This document shows, piece after piece, positions 41,583-51,167 of a stretch of DNA of 64,000 nucleotides. Both the position numbers and the translations under genes were made by a program. Under the pieces are notes generated by a model, which was not told the origin of the DNA, did no database searches, and saw only the letters and a program-made list of their open reading frames with translations. The first letter of the stretch is position 1. Each line of letters starts with the position of its first letter. Source of the DNA: Flavobacteriales bacterium UBA7666 (lineage in GTDB: Bacteria; Bacteroidota; Bacteroidia; Flavobacteriales_D; Crocinitomicaceae); NCBI GenBank assembly GCA_002483265.1, contig DLHO01000026.1:136543-200542 (forward strand), written 5' to 3'.

Positions 41583-42830
41583 ATGATTGAATTATTACCC
41601 CATATTTACACGCTTTCAAACGGGCTGAGATTGGTTTATCTACATGCTAGTTCTCCGGTTGCTCATTTGGGAGTCACGGTTCTTGCCGGTTCTAGATTTG
41701 AAGAAGATCATGAAGTTGGTCTGGCGCACTTTCTGGAACACAGTATTTTCAAAGGAACTGAAAAACGTAAAGCATTTCATATTTTGTCCCGACTGGATTC
41801 CGTTGGTGGTGAATTGAATGCTTATACCACAAAAGAGGAAATTTGCTTGTATGCTTCGTTTGTAAAAACGCATATGAATCGTGCGGCAGAATTACTTTCA
41901 GATATTGCTATCAATAGTAATTTCCCGGAGAAGGAAATCCAGAAGGAAAAGGAAATTGTTTTGGATGAATTGAATTCCTACTTAGACAATCCCAGTGATA
42001 AGATTTTTGATGACTACGAAGCATTGATCTTCCCGAATCATCCGCTGGGAAATAATATCCTTGGAACACCGGAATCGGTTCAGTCTTTTGGGAGAGATTC
42101 ACTTAAAAGTTATGTAGACAAGTTCTTTTTTACTGAGAATACGGTTGTTTCGTTTGTAGGAGATATTCCATTGAATACACTGATCAAATGTTTGGAAAAG
42201 CATTTTCATTCCATGCCTTCCGGAAAAACGAAAGCAATTCCCCGAACTTTTGATACCTATGCTCCAGTAAAGAAAAGAGTTGAAGAAGGAAATTATCAGG
42301 CGCACGCTATTATTGGCGGAATTGCTCCGGGATATAGCAGTGACCACCGTAGAGGAATGACCATGTTGACGAATGTTTTGGGTGGTCCGGCAATGAACTC
42401 GCGCTTGATTTTGTCAGTTCGGGAGAAATACGGGTACACTTACAATATCGAAGCACAATATTCCCCTTATCCCGATTTGGGATATTGGTCGATCTACTTT
42501 GGAACAGATCAAAAGTACTTATCAAAAACGATCAAAATCATTTACGCGGAATTAAAGAAGTTGCGTGAAATTCCATTAAGCGCTAAACAGTTGCAACAAG
42601 CAAAAGAGCAATTGAAAGGCCATATTGCTTTGTCCTTGGATTCAAATGTGGGGCTAATGCAAGGTTTGGGAAAATCGATGCTGTTGTTTAATCAAATTGA
42701 TACGATCCAGGAGATGTATGCAAGCATTGATAAGTTGACAAGTGAGGAATTACTGGAAATAGCGCAAACTTATTTTAAAGAAGAAAATATCTCGGAACTG
42801 ATCTACGACGTGAAGCAGGACACATACTAG
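41583..42830 (+). CDS. M16 family zinc peptidase
   Basis: This 415-residue peptidase has one or two M16 domains with the zinc motif HFLEH at 49-53 and the downstream Glu in ELNAYTTKEEICLYAS. The second half has IAPGYSSDHRRGMTMLTNVLGG and SVREKYGYTYNIEAQ. No signal peptide is seen, so it is probably cytosolic and homologous to PqqL/MPP-beta-like peptidases. It ends the operon before a palindromic terminator. Confidence 0.9.
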   Translation: MIELLPHIYTLSNGLRLVYLHASSPVAHLGVTVLAGSRFEEDHEVGLAHFLEHSIFKGTEKRKAFHILSRLDSVGGELNAYTTKEEICLYASFVKTHMNRAAELLSDIAINSNFPEKEIQKEKEIVLDELNSYLDNPSDKIFDDYEALIFPNHPLGNNILGTPESVQSFGRDSLKSYVDKFFFTENTVVSFVGDIPLNTLIKCLEKHFHSMPSGKTKAIPRTFDTYAPVKKRVEEGNYQAHAIIGGIAPGYSSDHRRGMTMLTNVLGGPAMNSRLILSVREKYGYTYNIEAQYSPYPDLGYWSIYFGTDQKYLSKTIKIIYAELKKLREIPLSAKQLQQAKEQLKGHIALSLDSNVGLMQGLGKSMLLFNQIDTIQEMYASIDKLTSEELLEIAQTYFKEENISELIYDVKQDTY

Positions 42831-42831
42831 C

Positions 42832-42857
42832 ATGAAAACATGATATCATGTTTTCAT
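42832..42857 (+). terminator. 26-bp perfect palindrome, terminator
   Basis: ATGAAAACATGAT and its complement form a 13-bp arm pair immediately after the M16 stop, followed by TATTTCTATTG. Confidence 0.65.
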
Positions 42858-42965
42858 TATTTCTATTGTTGAAAGCCTATTTGTTAAAGCAACTGATTAA
42901 TTTATCGTTTTTTGTAATTGTTTCAAATGAATTGAAGCTAACTTTATTACATCAAATTTAAAGTC

Positions 42966-43547
42966 ATGACTTTTCAAACTTACTTAGAACAATTCGAACA
43001 GATCCTAAACGCATCAAATCGCCAGGCACCTTACGATAACGAAGATTATCTCAACTACACGAAGTTGAATTGGTCCCGCATGAATCGTTGGATGAAAAAA
43101 GGGGAGATTCTCCCGCAAGTGAAAGAAAAAATTCAATCAATCAAAGAAGCACAGCAATGGATTGTAATCACAGAACCTTGGTGTGGTGATGCCTCACACA
43201 TTGTTCCATTCATCCAAATGATGGCCGATTTGAATCCATTAATTCATGTTGATTACGAATTACGTGATTCAGAACCCAATCGAATTCAGAATTATCTGAC
43301 AAATGGAGGAAAAGCCATTCCGAAGTTGATTATCAAAAATTCCAAAGGAGATCGCATGTCGCCAATAGCTTCAGCGATGGAACAAGATTTAGCTACTTGG
43401 GGTCCCAGACCGGCTGAATGTCAAAAGTTATACAAGGAAATGCACGAAAGCAAAGCCTCTATTGAAGAAGTGAAAATCGGACTGCAGAATTGGTATAACG
43501 AGCATCGTGGAGTAGAGATTCAGGAAGAGATTGCGGATTTGCTATAA
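42966..43547 (+). CDS. Thioredoxin-fold protein
   Basis: This 193-residue cytosolic protein has a thioredoxin fold region at about 65-130 (WIVITEPWCGDASHIVPFIQ). The active site reads WCGD with a single Cys, lacking the second Cys of CxxC, so a monothiol or non-redox role is likely. The cis-Pro region is KAIPKLII. The end overlaps the convergent trmN6 gene by 6 nt. The function is unknown. Confidence 0.82.
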   Translation: MTFQTYLEQFEQILNASNRQAPYDNEDYLNYTKLNWSRMNRWMKKGEILPQVKEKIQSIKEAQQWIVITEPWCGDASHIVPFIQMMADLNPLIHVDYELRDSEPNRIQNYLTNGGKAIPKLIIKNSKGDRMSPIASAMEQDLATWGPRPAECQKLYKEMHESKASIEEVKIGLQNWYNEHRGVEIQEEIADLL

Positions 43548-44243
43548 ATCCCGATCGTGGAAGTCTTGCGTAAGTACTTTGTATTCTTCCGTATATTGTC
43601 CGTTTTCACTGCGAATGCAGATAGAAGAAGTTTGAGCTTCAGTATTTTGCTTGCTCAGCGAAATAATAATCCGTGTTGGTTTATTGGGTTTGCCGAAAAG
43701 TGTAATGAGATCGGAAACAACTAGATTGTTTTCATTGGCCAATTGAATAATGTTCTCTTTACTTTCAAAAGGAATGATGATCCAGGCCTTGCCTTCTTCT
43801 GTGAGTAATCTGGAAATCGAATGAATCAATTCCTGAAAGGAAAGACTTTCGGTATGCCGGGCTAATGATTTTTGACGGTTCTGATTTTTAGAACTGTTTT
43901 CAAAGAAAGGCGGATTGCTGATGATGGCATCAAATTTCTCACTTGGATCATAATCCTGAATAGCTTGGTTTATGATTGAGATCTTAGATGAAAACGGATT
44001 GTTTTGTGCGTTTATTTGTGCATCGACAAACGCTTGTTCTGAAATTTCCAGTCCGATGATTTCCCGAAAGGCAAAACGTTGAGCACACATAAGAGCCAGA
44101 ACGCCTGTACCTGTCCCGATATCTAATAAATGGATGGGATTATCCCAACTACAGATAGAACCAAGAATCATGGAATCTGTACCAACTTTTAGAGCGGCGT
44201 TTTCTTGATGTATCTGAAAGTGTTTGAATTTAAAAACACTCAT
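43542..44243 (-). CDS. trmN6: tRNA1(Val) (adenine(37)-N6)-methyltransferase-like
   Basis: This 233-residue SAM methyltransferase has LLDIGTGTGVLALM (SAM motif I) and the N6-adenine motif SNPPFFEN. It matches the YfiC/TrmN6 family that modifies A37 of tRNA-Val in E. coli. It is the third gene of the rpsP-rimM-trmN6 run, overlapping rimM by 4 nt, so it belongs to a translation-linked operon. Confidence 0.88.
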   Translation of the reverse strand: MSVFKFKHFQIHQENAALKVGTDSMILGSICSWDNPIHLLDIGTGTGVLALMCAQRFAFREIIGLEISEQAFVDAQINAQNNPFSSKISIINQAIQDYDPSEKFDAIISNPPFFENSSKNQNRQKSLARHTESLSFQELIHSISRLLTEEGKAWIIIPFESKENIIQLANENNLVVSDLITLFGKPNKPTRIIISLSKQNTEAQTSSICIRSENGQYTEEYKVLTQDFHDRDL

Positions 44244-44770
44244 TCACCCATATACATTTCGATCAGTCCTTCAGGAGAAGTTACGTGTAATGTTTTTGCT
44301 TTTCGATCTACCTTTTGAACCAGTCCATCAATGAATGGAATTAGAATCTCTTTTTCACCGCTCATTACCTGAATCAATGGATTCACATTGTTATCAATTA
44401 CTTGTACAATAGTTCCAACGGCACCATAACGCGTATCATTCAATTTGAACCCGATGATTTCGTGGTCGTAAAAATGCATATCGTCTAGTTCAGGAAGAAT
44501 TGATAAGGGAAGGTAACAACTTTTACGAAGAATGATTTTTGCATCATTTTCAGTATCAACGCCTTCCAGTTTAACAGCTGCAAATCCTTTATTTTTTAAG
44601 GTAAATGATTTGACAAAGAAAGGGGTGAGTTGTCCGTTGATGTCGATAAAGAAAGCATCGAGTGTTCGGTAGTCTTCCGGATTGGTTACGTCTAAAAAAA
44701 GCGAAACTTCACCTTTGTATCCGTGAAGTTTCGCAATATAACCAAGTTGAAAGCAATCAGAATGTTGCAT
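44240..44770 (-). CDS. rimM: Ribosome maturation factor RimM
   Basis: This 176-residue protein has the RimM N-terminal domain (LGYIAKLHGYKGEVSLFLD) and the PRC-barrel part (YDHEIIGFKLNDTRYGAVGT, EILIPFIDGLVQKVD). It binds S19 and assists 30S maturation. It is separated by 19 nt from rpsP upstream, which is the usual bacterial order. Confidence 0.95.
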   Translation of the reverse strand: MQHSDCFQLGYIAKLHGYKGEVSLFLDVTNPEDYRTLDAFFIDINGQLTPFFVKSFTLKNKGFAAVKLEGVDTENDAKIILRKSCYLPLSILPELDDMHFYDHEIIGFKLNDTRYGAVGTIVQVIDNNVNPLIQVMSGEKEILIPFIDGLVQKVDRKAKTLHVTSPEGLIEMYMGE

Positions 44771-44789
44771 AGATCAACTTTTTAATGAA

Positions 44790-45434
44790 TTAAGCCTGAG
44801 CTTCTCCTTCTTCAGCAGCCGGAGCGTCCTCTGCAGGAGCTTCAGTTGTTGGTTCTTCAGCAGCAGCCTCTGGAGTTGCTTCCTCTGCAGGAGCCTCTTC
44901 AGTTGCAACTTCTTCTGTTGATGCTTCTACTTCTTCAGCAGCAGCTTCTTCAACTACAGGAGCTTCTTCAACAGCTGGTGTGTTTTTAGCTTCAATTGCT
45001 TTTGCTTTAGCGTCATTTGTATCAGCTTCAGCTTTCAAACGTGCAGCTTTATCAGCAACAGCGTCTTTTCCAAGACCTTCAATTTTACCTTGAATTTTAG
45101 ATGCTTTATCAGCTTCCCAAGCAGCAAACTTCGTTTCTACCTGCTCAGCAGTTAAAGCTCCTTTTGTTACACCTTTCAAAAGGTGATTTTTGTACAAAAC
45201 TCCTTTGTAAGAAAGAATTGCACGTGCAGTATCAGACATTTCAGCTCCTGTACCAACCCATTTTAAAGTTGATTCAAAGTTGATGTCAATTGTTGCCGGG
45301 TTCGTGTTTGGATTGTAAACTCCCAATTTCTCGATGAATTTACCATCACGCTTAGCGCGAGAATCAGCTACTACTACGTGGAAAATTGCTTTTCCTTTTT
45401 TACCGTGTCTTTGCAAACGAATACGTGTTGCCAT
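44790..45434 (-). CDS. rpsP: 30S ribosomal protein S16 with long acidic C-terminal tail
   Basis: This 214-residue S16 has the standard core in the first 80 residues (IRLQRHGKKGKAIFHVVVAD, FIEKLGVYNPNT). It then has an Ala/Lys-rich helix (to about 150) and an Ala/Glu/Pro/Thr repetitive tail of about 60 residues. Bacteroidota S16 often carry extensions, but this one is low-complexity and acidic, unlike rRNA-binding tails. A -7 box lies at 45508-45515, so the leader is about 70 nt. Confidence 0.95.
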   Translation of the reverse strand: MATRIRLQRHGKKGKAIFHVVVADSRAKRDGKFIEKLGVYNPNTNPATIDINFESTLKWVGTGAEMSDTARAILSYKGVLYKNHLLKGVTKGALTAEQVETKFAAWEADKASKIQGKIEGLGKDAVADKAARLKAEADTNDAKAKAIEAKNTPAVEEAPVVEEAAAEEVEASTEEVATEEAPAEEATPEAAAEEPTTEAPAEDAPAAEEGEAQA

Positions 45435-45507
45435 AATGTTAATTGTTTGAGGTACGAAACCTCGATTAAAATGAATATTAACTTCTGTTTAGCGAATAAA
45501 CAGGGTG

Positions 45508-45515
45508 CAAAGATA
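45508..45515 (-). promoter_or_regulatory. -7 box of the rpsP operon
   Basis: On the minus strand TATCTTTG is a perfect box. The AT-rich upstream stretch lacks a clear TTG. Confidence 0.55.
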
Positions 45516-45539
45516 GTAAAAGCTTCAGAATCTGCAAAT

Positions 45540-45571
45540 AAAAAGGGTACGATATTTCTACCGCACCCCTT
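45540..45571 (-). terminator. Imperfect terminator after outer-membrane gene
   Basis: On the minus strand AAGGGGTGCGGTA pairs with TCGTACCCTT with one bulge, followed by TTTTTATT. It separates the outer-membrane gene from the rpsP promoter. Confidence 0.5.
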
Positions 45572-45599
45572 GACCAATAAATAATTAAGTTTTGAATGT

Positions 45600-46418
45600 T
45601 TATTCGCCAAAAGTCAATTTGATACCAACCTGAACGAAGAAGTTACTGAAGTTTGCAACTTGTCTCAACTCTTCTTTCGCCTCATTGGTAGATGATCCTG
45701 TTGGATTCGTAGTAAAATTGTTGGATGAAGAAGTTAATTCGTCCACATATTTAGTTTCTTTTCCATAAGTAGAAATACCACCAAGTTGATCGGTTCCGTT
45801 AGCAGTGTATTCTTTCAGTTCTGTTCCCTTCGATTTCACACGTAAGCTGTTTGCACCTACTTCTGCGAAGAATCCGAATTTCTTTCCGAAATGAATATTC
45901 ATACCGAATGCTCCGGTATATCCCAAAGCCACTTTTCCTGTAGTTTTAAGCTCCATCATTGTGTTAATTCCCGGAACTGTTTCATTGTTGATTTCAGATT
46001 TAACAGATCCTATTAATGGAATAAGTAAACCTGTACGTGCGTAAACAGAAAATTTCTCTCCGCCGGATTTAATAAAAAATGCCGGTGCAATGCGGAATTG
46101 TGTAGATTTTTGTGTGTGCCTGTAAGTTCCACCCGGACCTTCAGCTTTATCTATAGTTGTTGCTGAGCCAAAGAAACCATTTAAACCTAATTCAATCCCG
46201 AAATGTTCTCCGAACATATAACCAGGTGTCAAATTTGCCTGGATACCGTTTCCAAGTGTTCCATAGATATTCTTTTCGTCACCGTTAGAAGCTGTAGTTG
46301 TCCCTAAAACGTGACCCGGTGAGCCCAAACCATAACCGGCAGAAACACCCAGATTAAATTGTGCGGATGCTGTCCCCAGAGCCATTACTGCCAATACAGG
46401 TAGAATTAATTTTTTCAT
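45600..46418 (-). CDS. Outer-membrane beta-barrel protein
   Basis: This 272-residue exported protein has a signal peptide (MKKLILPVLAVMALGTASAQ) and a porin-family type barrel (FNLGVSAGYGLGSPGH, LTPGYMFGEHFGIELGLNGFFG, FAEVGANSLRVKSKG), ending with FVQVGIKLTFGE. The closest known style is the OmpW/PorT-like beta-barrel of this phylum. The start at 46418 is chosen for the signal peptide; the frame is open to 46496. Confidence 0.85.
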   Translation of the reverse strand: MKKLILPVLAVMALGTASAQFNLGVSAGYGLGSPGHVLGTTTASNGDEKNIYGTLGNGIQANLTPGYMFGEHFGIELGLNGFFGSATTIDKAEGPGGTYRHTQKSTQFRIAPAFFIKSGGEKFSVYARTGLLIPLIGSVKSEINNETVPGINTMMELKTTGKVALGYTGAFGMNIHFGKKFGFFAEVGANSLRVKSKGTELKEYTANGTDQLGGISTYGKETKYVDELTSSSNNFTTNPTGSSTNEAKEELRQVANFSNFFVQVGIKLTFGE

Positions 46419-46482
46419 AAGAGAGATTTTAGATTTTCTTTGCAAGTTAGAATGTTTTAATTGCTTATGCAAGCATAATAAT

Positions 46483-47142
46483 ATGAAAAATAACACGTAT
46501 TTATTCGAAGAAGTTAAATCTCTTGTTGAACAAAAATTTAAAAAAGAAAGCGCTGATCACGATTGGTATCACATCGAACGGGTGCTGAAAATTGCCGAAT
46601 ACATTCAGCATCAAGAAGGTGGGGATTTATTAGTGGTTCAATTAGCTGCATTGTTGCATGATATTTCCGATCACAAATTAAACGGAGGAATTAAAAACGA
46701 CTGCGGGAGAGTGTCCAGAGAAATATTGACGAGGCTTAAAGCAGATGAGAAATTAATCGATCAGGTGTGTGATATCGTTGATCATGTTTCTTTTAAAGGA
46801 GCGGGAGTGAACGATGTTGTGGACAGTTTGGAATTGGATATTGTAAGAGATGCAGATCGCCTGGATGCAATTGGAGCAATTGGGATTGCACGAGCTTTTC
46901 ATTACGGAGGAAAAAATGACAGATCTTTTTATGAGCCTGATTTGGATCCTTCGCTTCATGCGGATTTCGATTCCTATTCTTCTGATAAATCACATACCTT
47001 GAATCATTTTTATGAAAAGTTATTATTGATAAAAGATAGACTGAGAACAAAAACAGCTCAGAAGATCGGAGTAGAAAGACACCAATTAATGGAGGGTTTT
47101 GTAGCTAATTTTCTAAATGAATGGAATGTTAAATTAGAATGA
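46483..47142 (+). CDS. HD domain phosphohydrolase
   Basis: This 219-residue protein has the HD motif: His in DHDWYHIERVLKIA, HD in ALLHDISDHK and the final Asp in DIVRDADRLDAIGAIG. It matches the YedJ/uncharacterised HD hydrolase family that acts on nucleotides or phosphate esters. It is divergent from the outer-membrane gene. Its 5' region contains a short inverted repeat TTATG/CATAA. Substrate unknown. Confidence 0.9.
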   Translation: MKNNTYLFEEVKSLVEQKFKKESADHDWYHIERVLKIAEYIQHQEGGDLLVVQLAALLHDISDHKLNGGIKNDCGRVSREILTRLKADEKLIDQVCDIVDHVSFKGAGVNDVVDSLELDIVRDADRLDAIGAIGIARAFHYGGKNDRSFYEPDLDPSLHADFDSYSSDKSHTLNHFYEKLLLIKDRLRTKTAQKIGVERHQLMEGFVANFLNEWNVKLE

Positions 47143-47204
47143 AGCATTCTACTAAATCAATTTACTAAAATTTAATTCTCGAAAAAAAATCCCATTTTTA
47201 CAGC

Positions 47205-48152
47205 ATGATTGAACATGTTGCATTAGGCATAGATATCGGTGGAACCAACACTGCTTATGGTTTGGTGAACCGAAATGGAGAGGTGTTATTCGAAGAATCT
47301 ATTACTACTACTGATTATTCCGATCCGGAAGATCTGGTTGAGAAGATTTATCAGGATGTTAAGAAGAATGGATTTTTGGACAATTTATTGGGCCTTGGTG
47401 TTGGTGCTCCCAATGGAAATGCATTTACCGGGAATATAGAATTCGCTCCAAACCTGAAATGGAAAGGGGTGATTCCGATTGCGGAACTATTCGAACAGAA
47501 ATTTCACAGACCAACCTTACTTGCCAATGATGCAAATGCTGCTGCAATAGGAGAACATTTATTCGGCAATGCAAAAGATCTGAATGATTTTGTACTGATC
47601 ACGCTTGGAACAGGACTTGGTTCAGGGATTTTCATCAATGGTGAATTAATTGTTGGTTCACAAGGATTTGCCGGTGAGTATGGACATATTCGTGTAGTTC
47701 ACAACGGACGTTTATGTGGTTGCGGAAGAAATGGATGCCTCGAAACCTATGTTTCAAGCACAGGCGTGGTTCGAAGTGTAGAAGAATTAGATAGTGTTTC
47801 TAAAGCGGATTCCAGATTGAACGGACTTTCGAAGATCAGTGCAAAGGACGTTTTTCAGGCCGCGAGTTCCGGAGATGAGTTTGCTTGTGAGATTGTTGAT
47901 TACACTGCTGAAATGCTTGGAATTGCATTGGCTGATTTTGCTGCTTTCTCCAATCCGAAAGCATATATTCTTTTTGGAGGATTGGCACAAAGCGGTGCTT
48001 ATTTCTCTGAAAAAGTAAAAAAGTATATGGAGGAAAACCTGCTCCAAATTTACCAGGGACATATTGAAATTCGAAATTCTGCTCTTCACGATATGAATGC
48101 AGCTGTATTAGGTACAGCAGCTTCGATGTTCTGGAAAGCGATCAAAAAGTAA
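47205..48152 (+). CDS. ROK family sugar kinase
   Basis: This 315-residue ROK kinase has the ATP motif GIDIGGTNTAYGLV, the catalytic Asp in LLANDANAAAIGEHLFG, GEYGHIRV and the ROK zinc motif CGCGRNGCLE. It phosphorylates glucose or a related sugar such as mannose or N-acetylmannosamine. It lies 4 nt upstream of a GH92 alpha-mannosidase, so mannose is a plausible substrate, by inference from context. It lacks a DNA-binding domain. Confidence 0.93.
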   Translation: MIEHVALGIDIGGTNTAYGLVNRNGEVLFEESITTTDYSDPEDLVEKIYQDVKKNGFLDNLLGLGVGAPNGNAFTGNIEFAPNLKWKGVIPIAELFEQKFHRPTLLANDANAAAIGEHLFGNAKDLNDFVLITLGTGLGSGIFINGELIVGSQGFAGEYGHIRVVHNGRLCGCGRNGCLETYVSSTGVVRSVEELDSVSKADSRLNGLSKISAKDVFQAASSGDEFACEIVDYTAEMLGIALADFAAFSNPKAYILFGGLAQSGAYFSEKVKKYMEENLLQIYQGHIEIRNSALHDMNAAVLGTAASMFWKAIKK

Positions 48153-48156
48153 ACGC

Positions 48157-51135
48157 ATGAAAAATAGCATTCTAGCAGCTGTCCTTATTTATTCTTCAGC
48201 AAGCTTTTCTCAAATCCAGGAATTAAAAACCAATTCGGATGCTGCAAGAGATAAGGTTTATCCAAATAAAATTACCAACAGCCGTCCGAATCCATCGCAG
48301 TATGTAAATACTTTTGTAGGAACGGGTGGACACGGACATACTTTCCCCGGACCGGTTCTTCCTTTTGGAATGGTTCAGGTTGGACCCGATACGCGATATG
48401 AAGGTTGGGACGGATGTGGTGGTTACCATTATTCCGATTCTGTGATTTATGGATTTAGTCACACGCATTTAAGCGGTACAGGAATTCCGGATTATTCGGA
48501 TGTGCTTTTAGTTCCACAACAAGGAAAATTGAATACTGTTCCCGGATATAAAAAAGCGGGAGGATTTGGTTCGACATTTAAGCATGCCAATGAAAAAGCC
48601 CTTCCGGGTTATTATCATGTAGAAATGGACAACGGAATAACCGTGGATTTAACTGCTACTTCACGTTGTGCAGTACATCGTTACAAATTTTCAGCACCAA
48701 AGGGAAAAAGACACATTATTATTGACTTGGGATACAGGGATCGTGTTTTGGAAGTCTCTGCTGAAAAAACTTCATCAACCACAGTGATAGGAAAGCGTGT
48801 TTCTGAAGCCTGGGCAACCCATCAACATCTTGCTTTTAGTTTGAAAACTTCTATTCCCTTCACTAAAACGAAATGGATTGAAGACAAAGAAGATGGTAAC
48901 TATTTATTTGTAATGGAATTTGCGGAAGGAGTAAAAGAAATTATAGTTTGGGTCGGAATTTCGGGAACGGATGAAGCGGGTGCAACTGCAAATATGAATG
49001 CAGAATTGTTGAATTTAGATCATGATTTTGATTTTATTCGTTCAAGAGCAGTAGCGGCATGGGATGCTGAATTGGGTAAAATTCAGGTGAAAACATCTCA
49101 AAAAGAAGTTCTAACTAATTTTTATACAGCACTTTACCATACGTTTATTCATCCTTCACTTTGGACGGATTCAGATGGACGATACCGCGATTACAATGAT
49201 CAGGTTCAAAAATCCGAGACTTCGCTGTACTCTGTTTTTTCGTTGTGGGATACTTATCGTGGAGCAAATCCATTGTATACAATTACGCAGCCGGAAAAAG
49301 TCACTGATTTTGTCAATTCATTCTATCAGCAATACAAGAATACGGGATTACTTCCTGTTTGGACATTATCCAATAATGAAACCAATTGCATGATCGGGTA
49401 TCATTCCGTTTCTGTCATTACAGATGCATATTTGAAAGGAATTCCATTAAAAGATCCCGAAGGATTATTGGAAGCAATGATCGCTTCAAGTACTGCGGAT
49501 CAATTCGGGAAGAAACAATACGAAGAAACGGGGTTTATTTCGGCTAACACTCAGGCAGAATCTGTTTCTAAGACTTTGGAATACGCATACGACGATTGGT
49601 GTATTTCGAAATTTGCTGAGAAATTGGGCAAAGCGGATATTGCAAAAAAATACCAGATCCGTTCTGCAAATTGGATGAACTTAATGCATCCTGAAACGCG
49701 CTTTTTTCAACCACGAAAAGACGGGATCTTCTTGCCGTTCTTTAAACCCAATGAAGTAAATCATCATTTTACGGAAGCAAACGGGTGGCAATACTCATTG
49801 GCGGCTCCGCATCACATGCAGGCGTTAATCGATATGCATGGTGGAAATGAAGGAATGGTCAATTTCCTGGATACCTTATTTTTAGGTTCTTCATCCATGT
49901 CCGGACGTGAACAAGCTGATATTACCGGTTTAATCGGGCAATATGCTCATGGAAATGAACCTTCTCATCACATGGCCTATACGTACAATTATTGTGGTGC
50001 ACCTGAAAAAACACAATTACTGGTTGATTCCATTCTAAAAACGTTTTACACCAACAATCCGGATGGTCTTTCCGGAAACGAAGATTGTGGACAAATGTCG
50101 GCATGGTACGTTTTGAGCTCCATGGGCTTCTATCCGGTGTCGCCCGGAAGTCCAACTTATGCAATAGGTCGTCCAATGATGGATCAAGTGCTGATTCGTG
50201 GAGAAAAAGTGGATTTCGAAGTAAAAACAGTCAATAATTCTGTAGAAAATAAGTTCGTACAATCCATTTCCTGGAATGGGAAAGCGTACCAAAAACTCTT
50301 CATTACACATCAAATGATTAAAGATGGAGGAATTCTGGAGATTGTTATGGGGGCTAAGCCAAACAAGCAGTTAGCGAATTATGAATTGGATTTAAGAAAT
50401 GAAATCAATCCTGGATTTGTTCCTGTTCCATTCTTTACAACTTCTCAAACCATGTTCGATTCGGATATGGAATTGGGAATTGACGTGCTTTTCTTCGAAA
50501 AAGGAAAAGTTTATTACAGCCTTGACGGAGAAAAATTCCAGCCTTTCTATAAACAAGGAGGGAAGAATATCCAACTGAAAGAAACAGCAACGGTTTACGC
50601 CAAAGTTGTTCGGGAAGACGGCTCGGAAAGTAAAGTGATTAAAAGCTTATTCACGAAGTACATTCGCGATAAAAGAGTTGCGCTGACGACAGTATATGCG
50701 AATCAATATTCAGGTGGCGGTTCACAGGCTTTGGTCGACGGACAAAAAGGAACGGAAGAATACAGAGGCACGGAATGGCAAGGTACTTTTGGGAAAGATG
50801 TTCAGGGAGTCATTGAGATGAATGAAGCGAAAGAAATTTCAATGATTCAGTTCTCGTATCTGCAAGATCAGAAATCATGGATCTTTCCTCCGAAAAGTGT
50901 GAGTATAGAAGTTTCAACTGATGGAGTAAACTACCGTAAATTAGGCAAGGTTCCGGGAACTTCTTCTGTGAAAAAAGGAGAAACGCTCAAAATCGGTGAA
51001 ATCAATTATGAGATCGCTCCAACTTCTTGCAAGTTTATTCGCTTTAACATCGAGAATTACGGACCATGTCCGGATTGGCATTTGGGGAAAGGAAATCAAA
51101 CCTGGTTGTTCCTGGATGAAATTACGGTTAAGTAG
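48157..51135 (+). CDS. GH92 alpha-mannosidase with C-terminal discoidin-like domain
   Basis: This 992-residue exported enzyme (signal to FSQ, residue 20) belongs to glycoside hydrolase family 92, calcium-dependent exo-alpha-mannosidases. Family marks are GGHGHTFPGPVLPFGMVQV, HGNEPSHH (Glu601 the likely acid), and NEDCGQMSAW (Asp643 in the base region). After the catalytic part (to about 745) there are a small Fn3-associated domain (about 770-835) and an F5/8-type sugar-binding-like domain (about 845-990). It has no T9SS tail. Together with the ROK kinase it suggests degradation of mannose-rich glycans. Confidence 0.93.
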   Translation: MKNSILAAVLIYSSASFSQIQELKTNSDAARDKVYPNKITNSRPNPSQYVNTFVGTGGHGHTFPGPVLPFGMVQVGPDTRYEGWDGCGGYHYSDSVIYGFSHTHLSGTGIPDYSDVLLVPQQGKLNTVPGYKKAGGFGSTFKHANEKALPGYYHVEMDNGITVDLTATSRCAVHRYKFSAPKGKRHIIIDLGYRDRVLEVSAEKTSSTTVIGKRVSEAWATHQHLAFSLKTSIPFTKTKWIEDKEDGNYLFVMEFAEGVKEIIVWVGISGTDEAGATANMNAELLNLDHDFDFIRSRAVAAWDAELGKIQVKTSQKEVLTNFYTALYHTFIHPSLWTDSDGRYRDYNDQVQKSETSLYSVFSLWDTYRGANPLYTITQPEKVTDFVNSFYQQYKNTGLLPVWTLSNNETNCMIGYHSVSVITDAYLKGIPLKDPEGLLEAMIASSTADQFGKKQYEETGFISANTQAESVSKTLEYAYDDWCISKFAEKLGKADIAKKYQIRSANWMNLMHPETRFFQPRKDGIFLPFFKPNEVNHHFTEANGWQYSLAAPHHMQALIDMHGGNEGMVNFLDTLFLGSSSMSGREQADITGLIGQYAHGNEPSHHMAYTYNYCGAPEKTQLLVDSILKTFYTNNPDGLSGNEDCGQMSAWYVLSSMGFYPVSPGSPTYAIGRPMMDQVLIRGEKVDFEVKTVNNSVENKFVQSISWNGKAYQKLFITHQMIKDGGILEIVMGAKPNKQLANYELDLRNEINPGFVPVPFFTTSQTMFDSDMELGIDVLFFEKGKVYYSLDGEKFQPFYKQGGKNIQLKETATVYAKVVREDGSESKVIKSLFTKYIRDKRVALTTVYANQYSGGGSQALVDGQKGTEEYRGTEWQGTFGKDVQGVIEMNEAKEISMIQFSYLQDQKSWIFPPKSVSIEVSTDGVNYRKLGKVPGTSSVKKGETLKIGEINYEIAPTSCKFIRFNIENYGPCPDWHLGKGNQTWLFLDEITVK

Positions 51136-51157
51136 CACCTTTTTAATCAACTTTTAC

Positions 51158-51165
51158 TAAATTTG
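51158..51165 (+). promoter_or_regulatory. -7 box for the FG-GAP cargo gene
   Basis: TAAATTTG matches TAnnTTTG. Transcription would start near 51169, at the base of the hairpin that follows. Confidence 0.5.
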
Positions 51166-51167
51166 CA

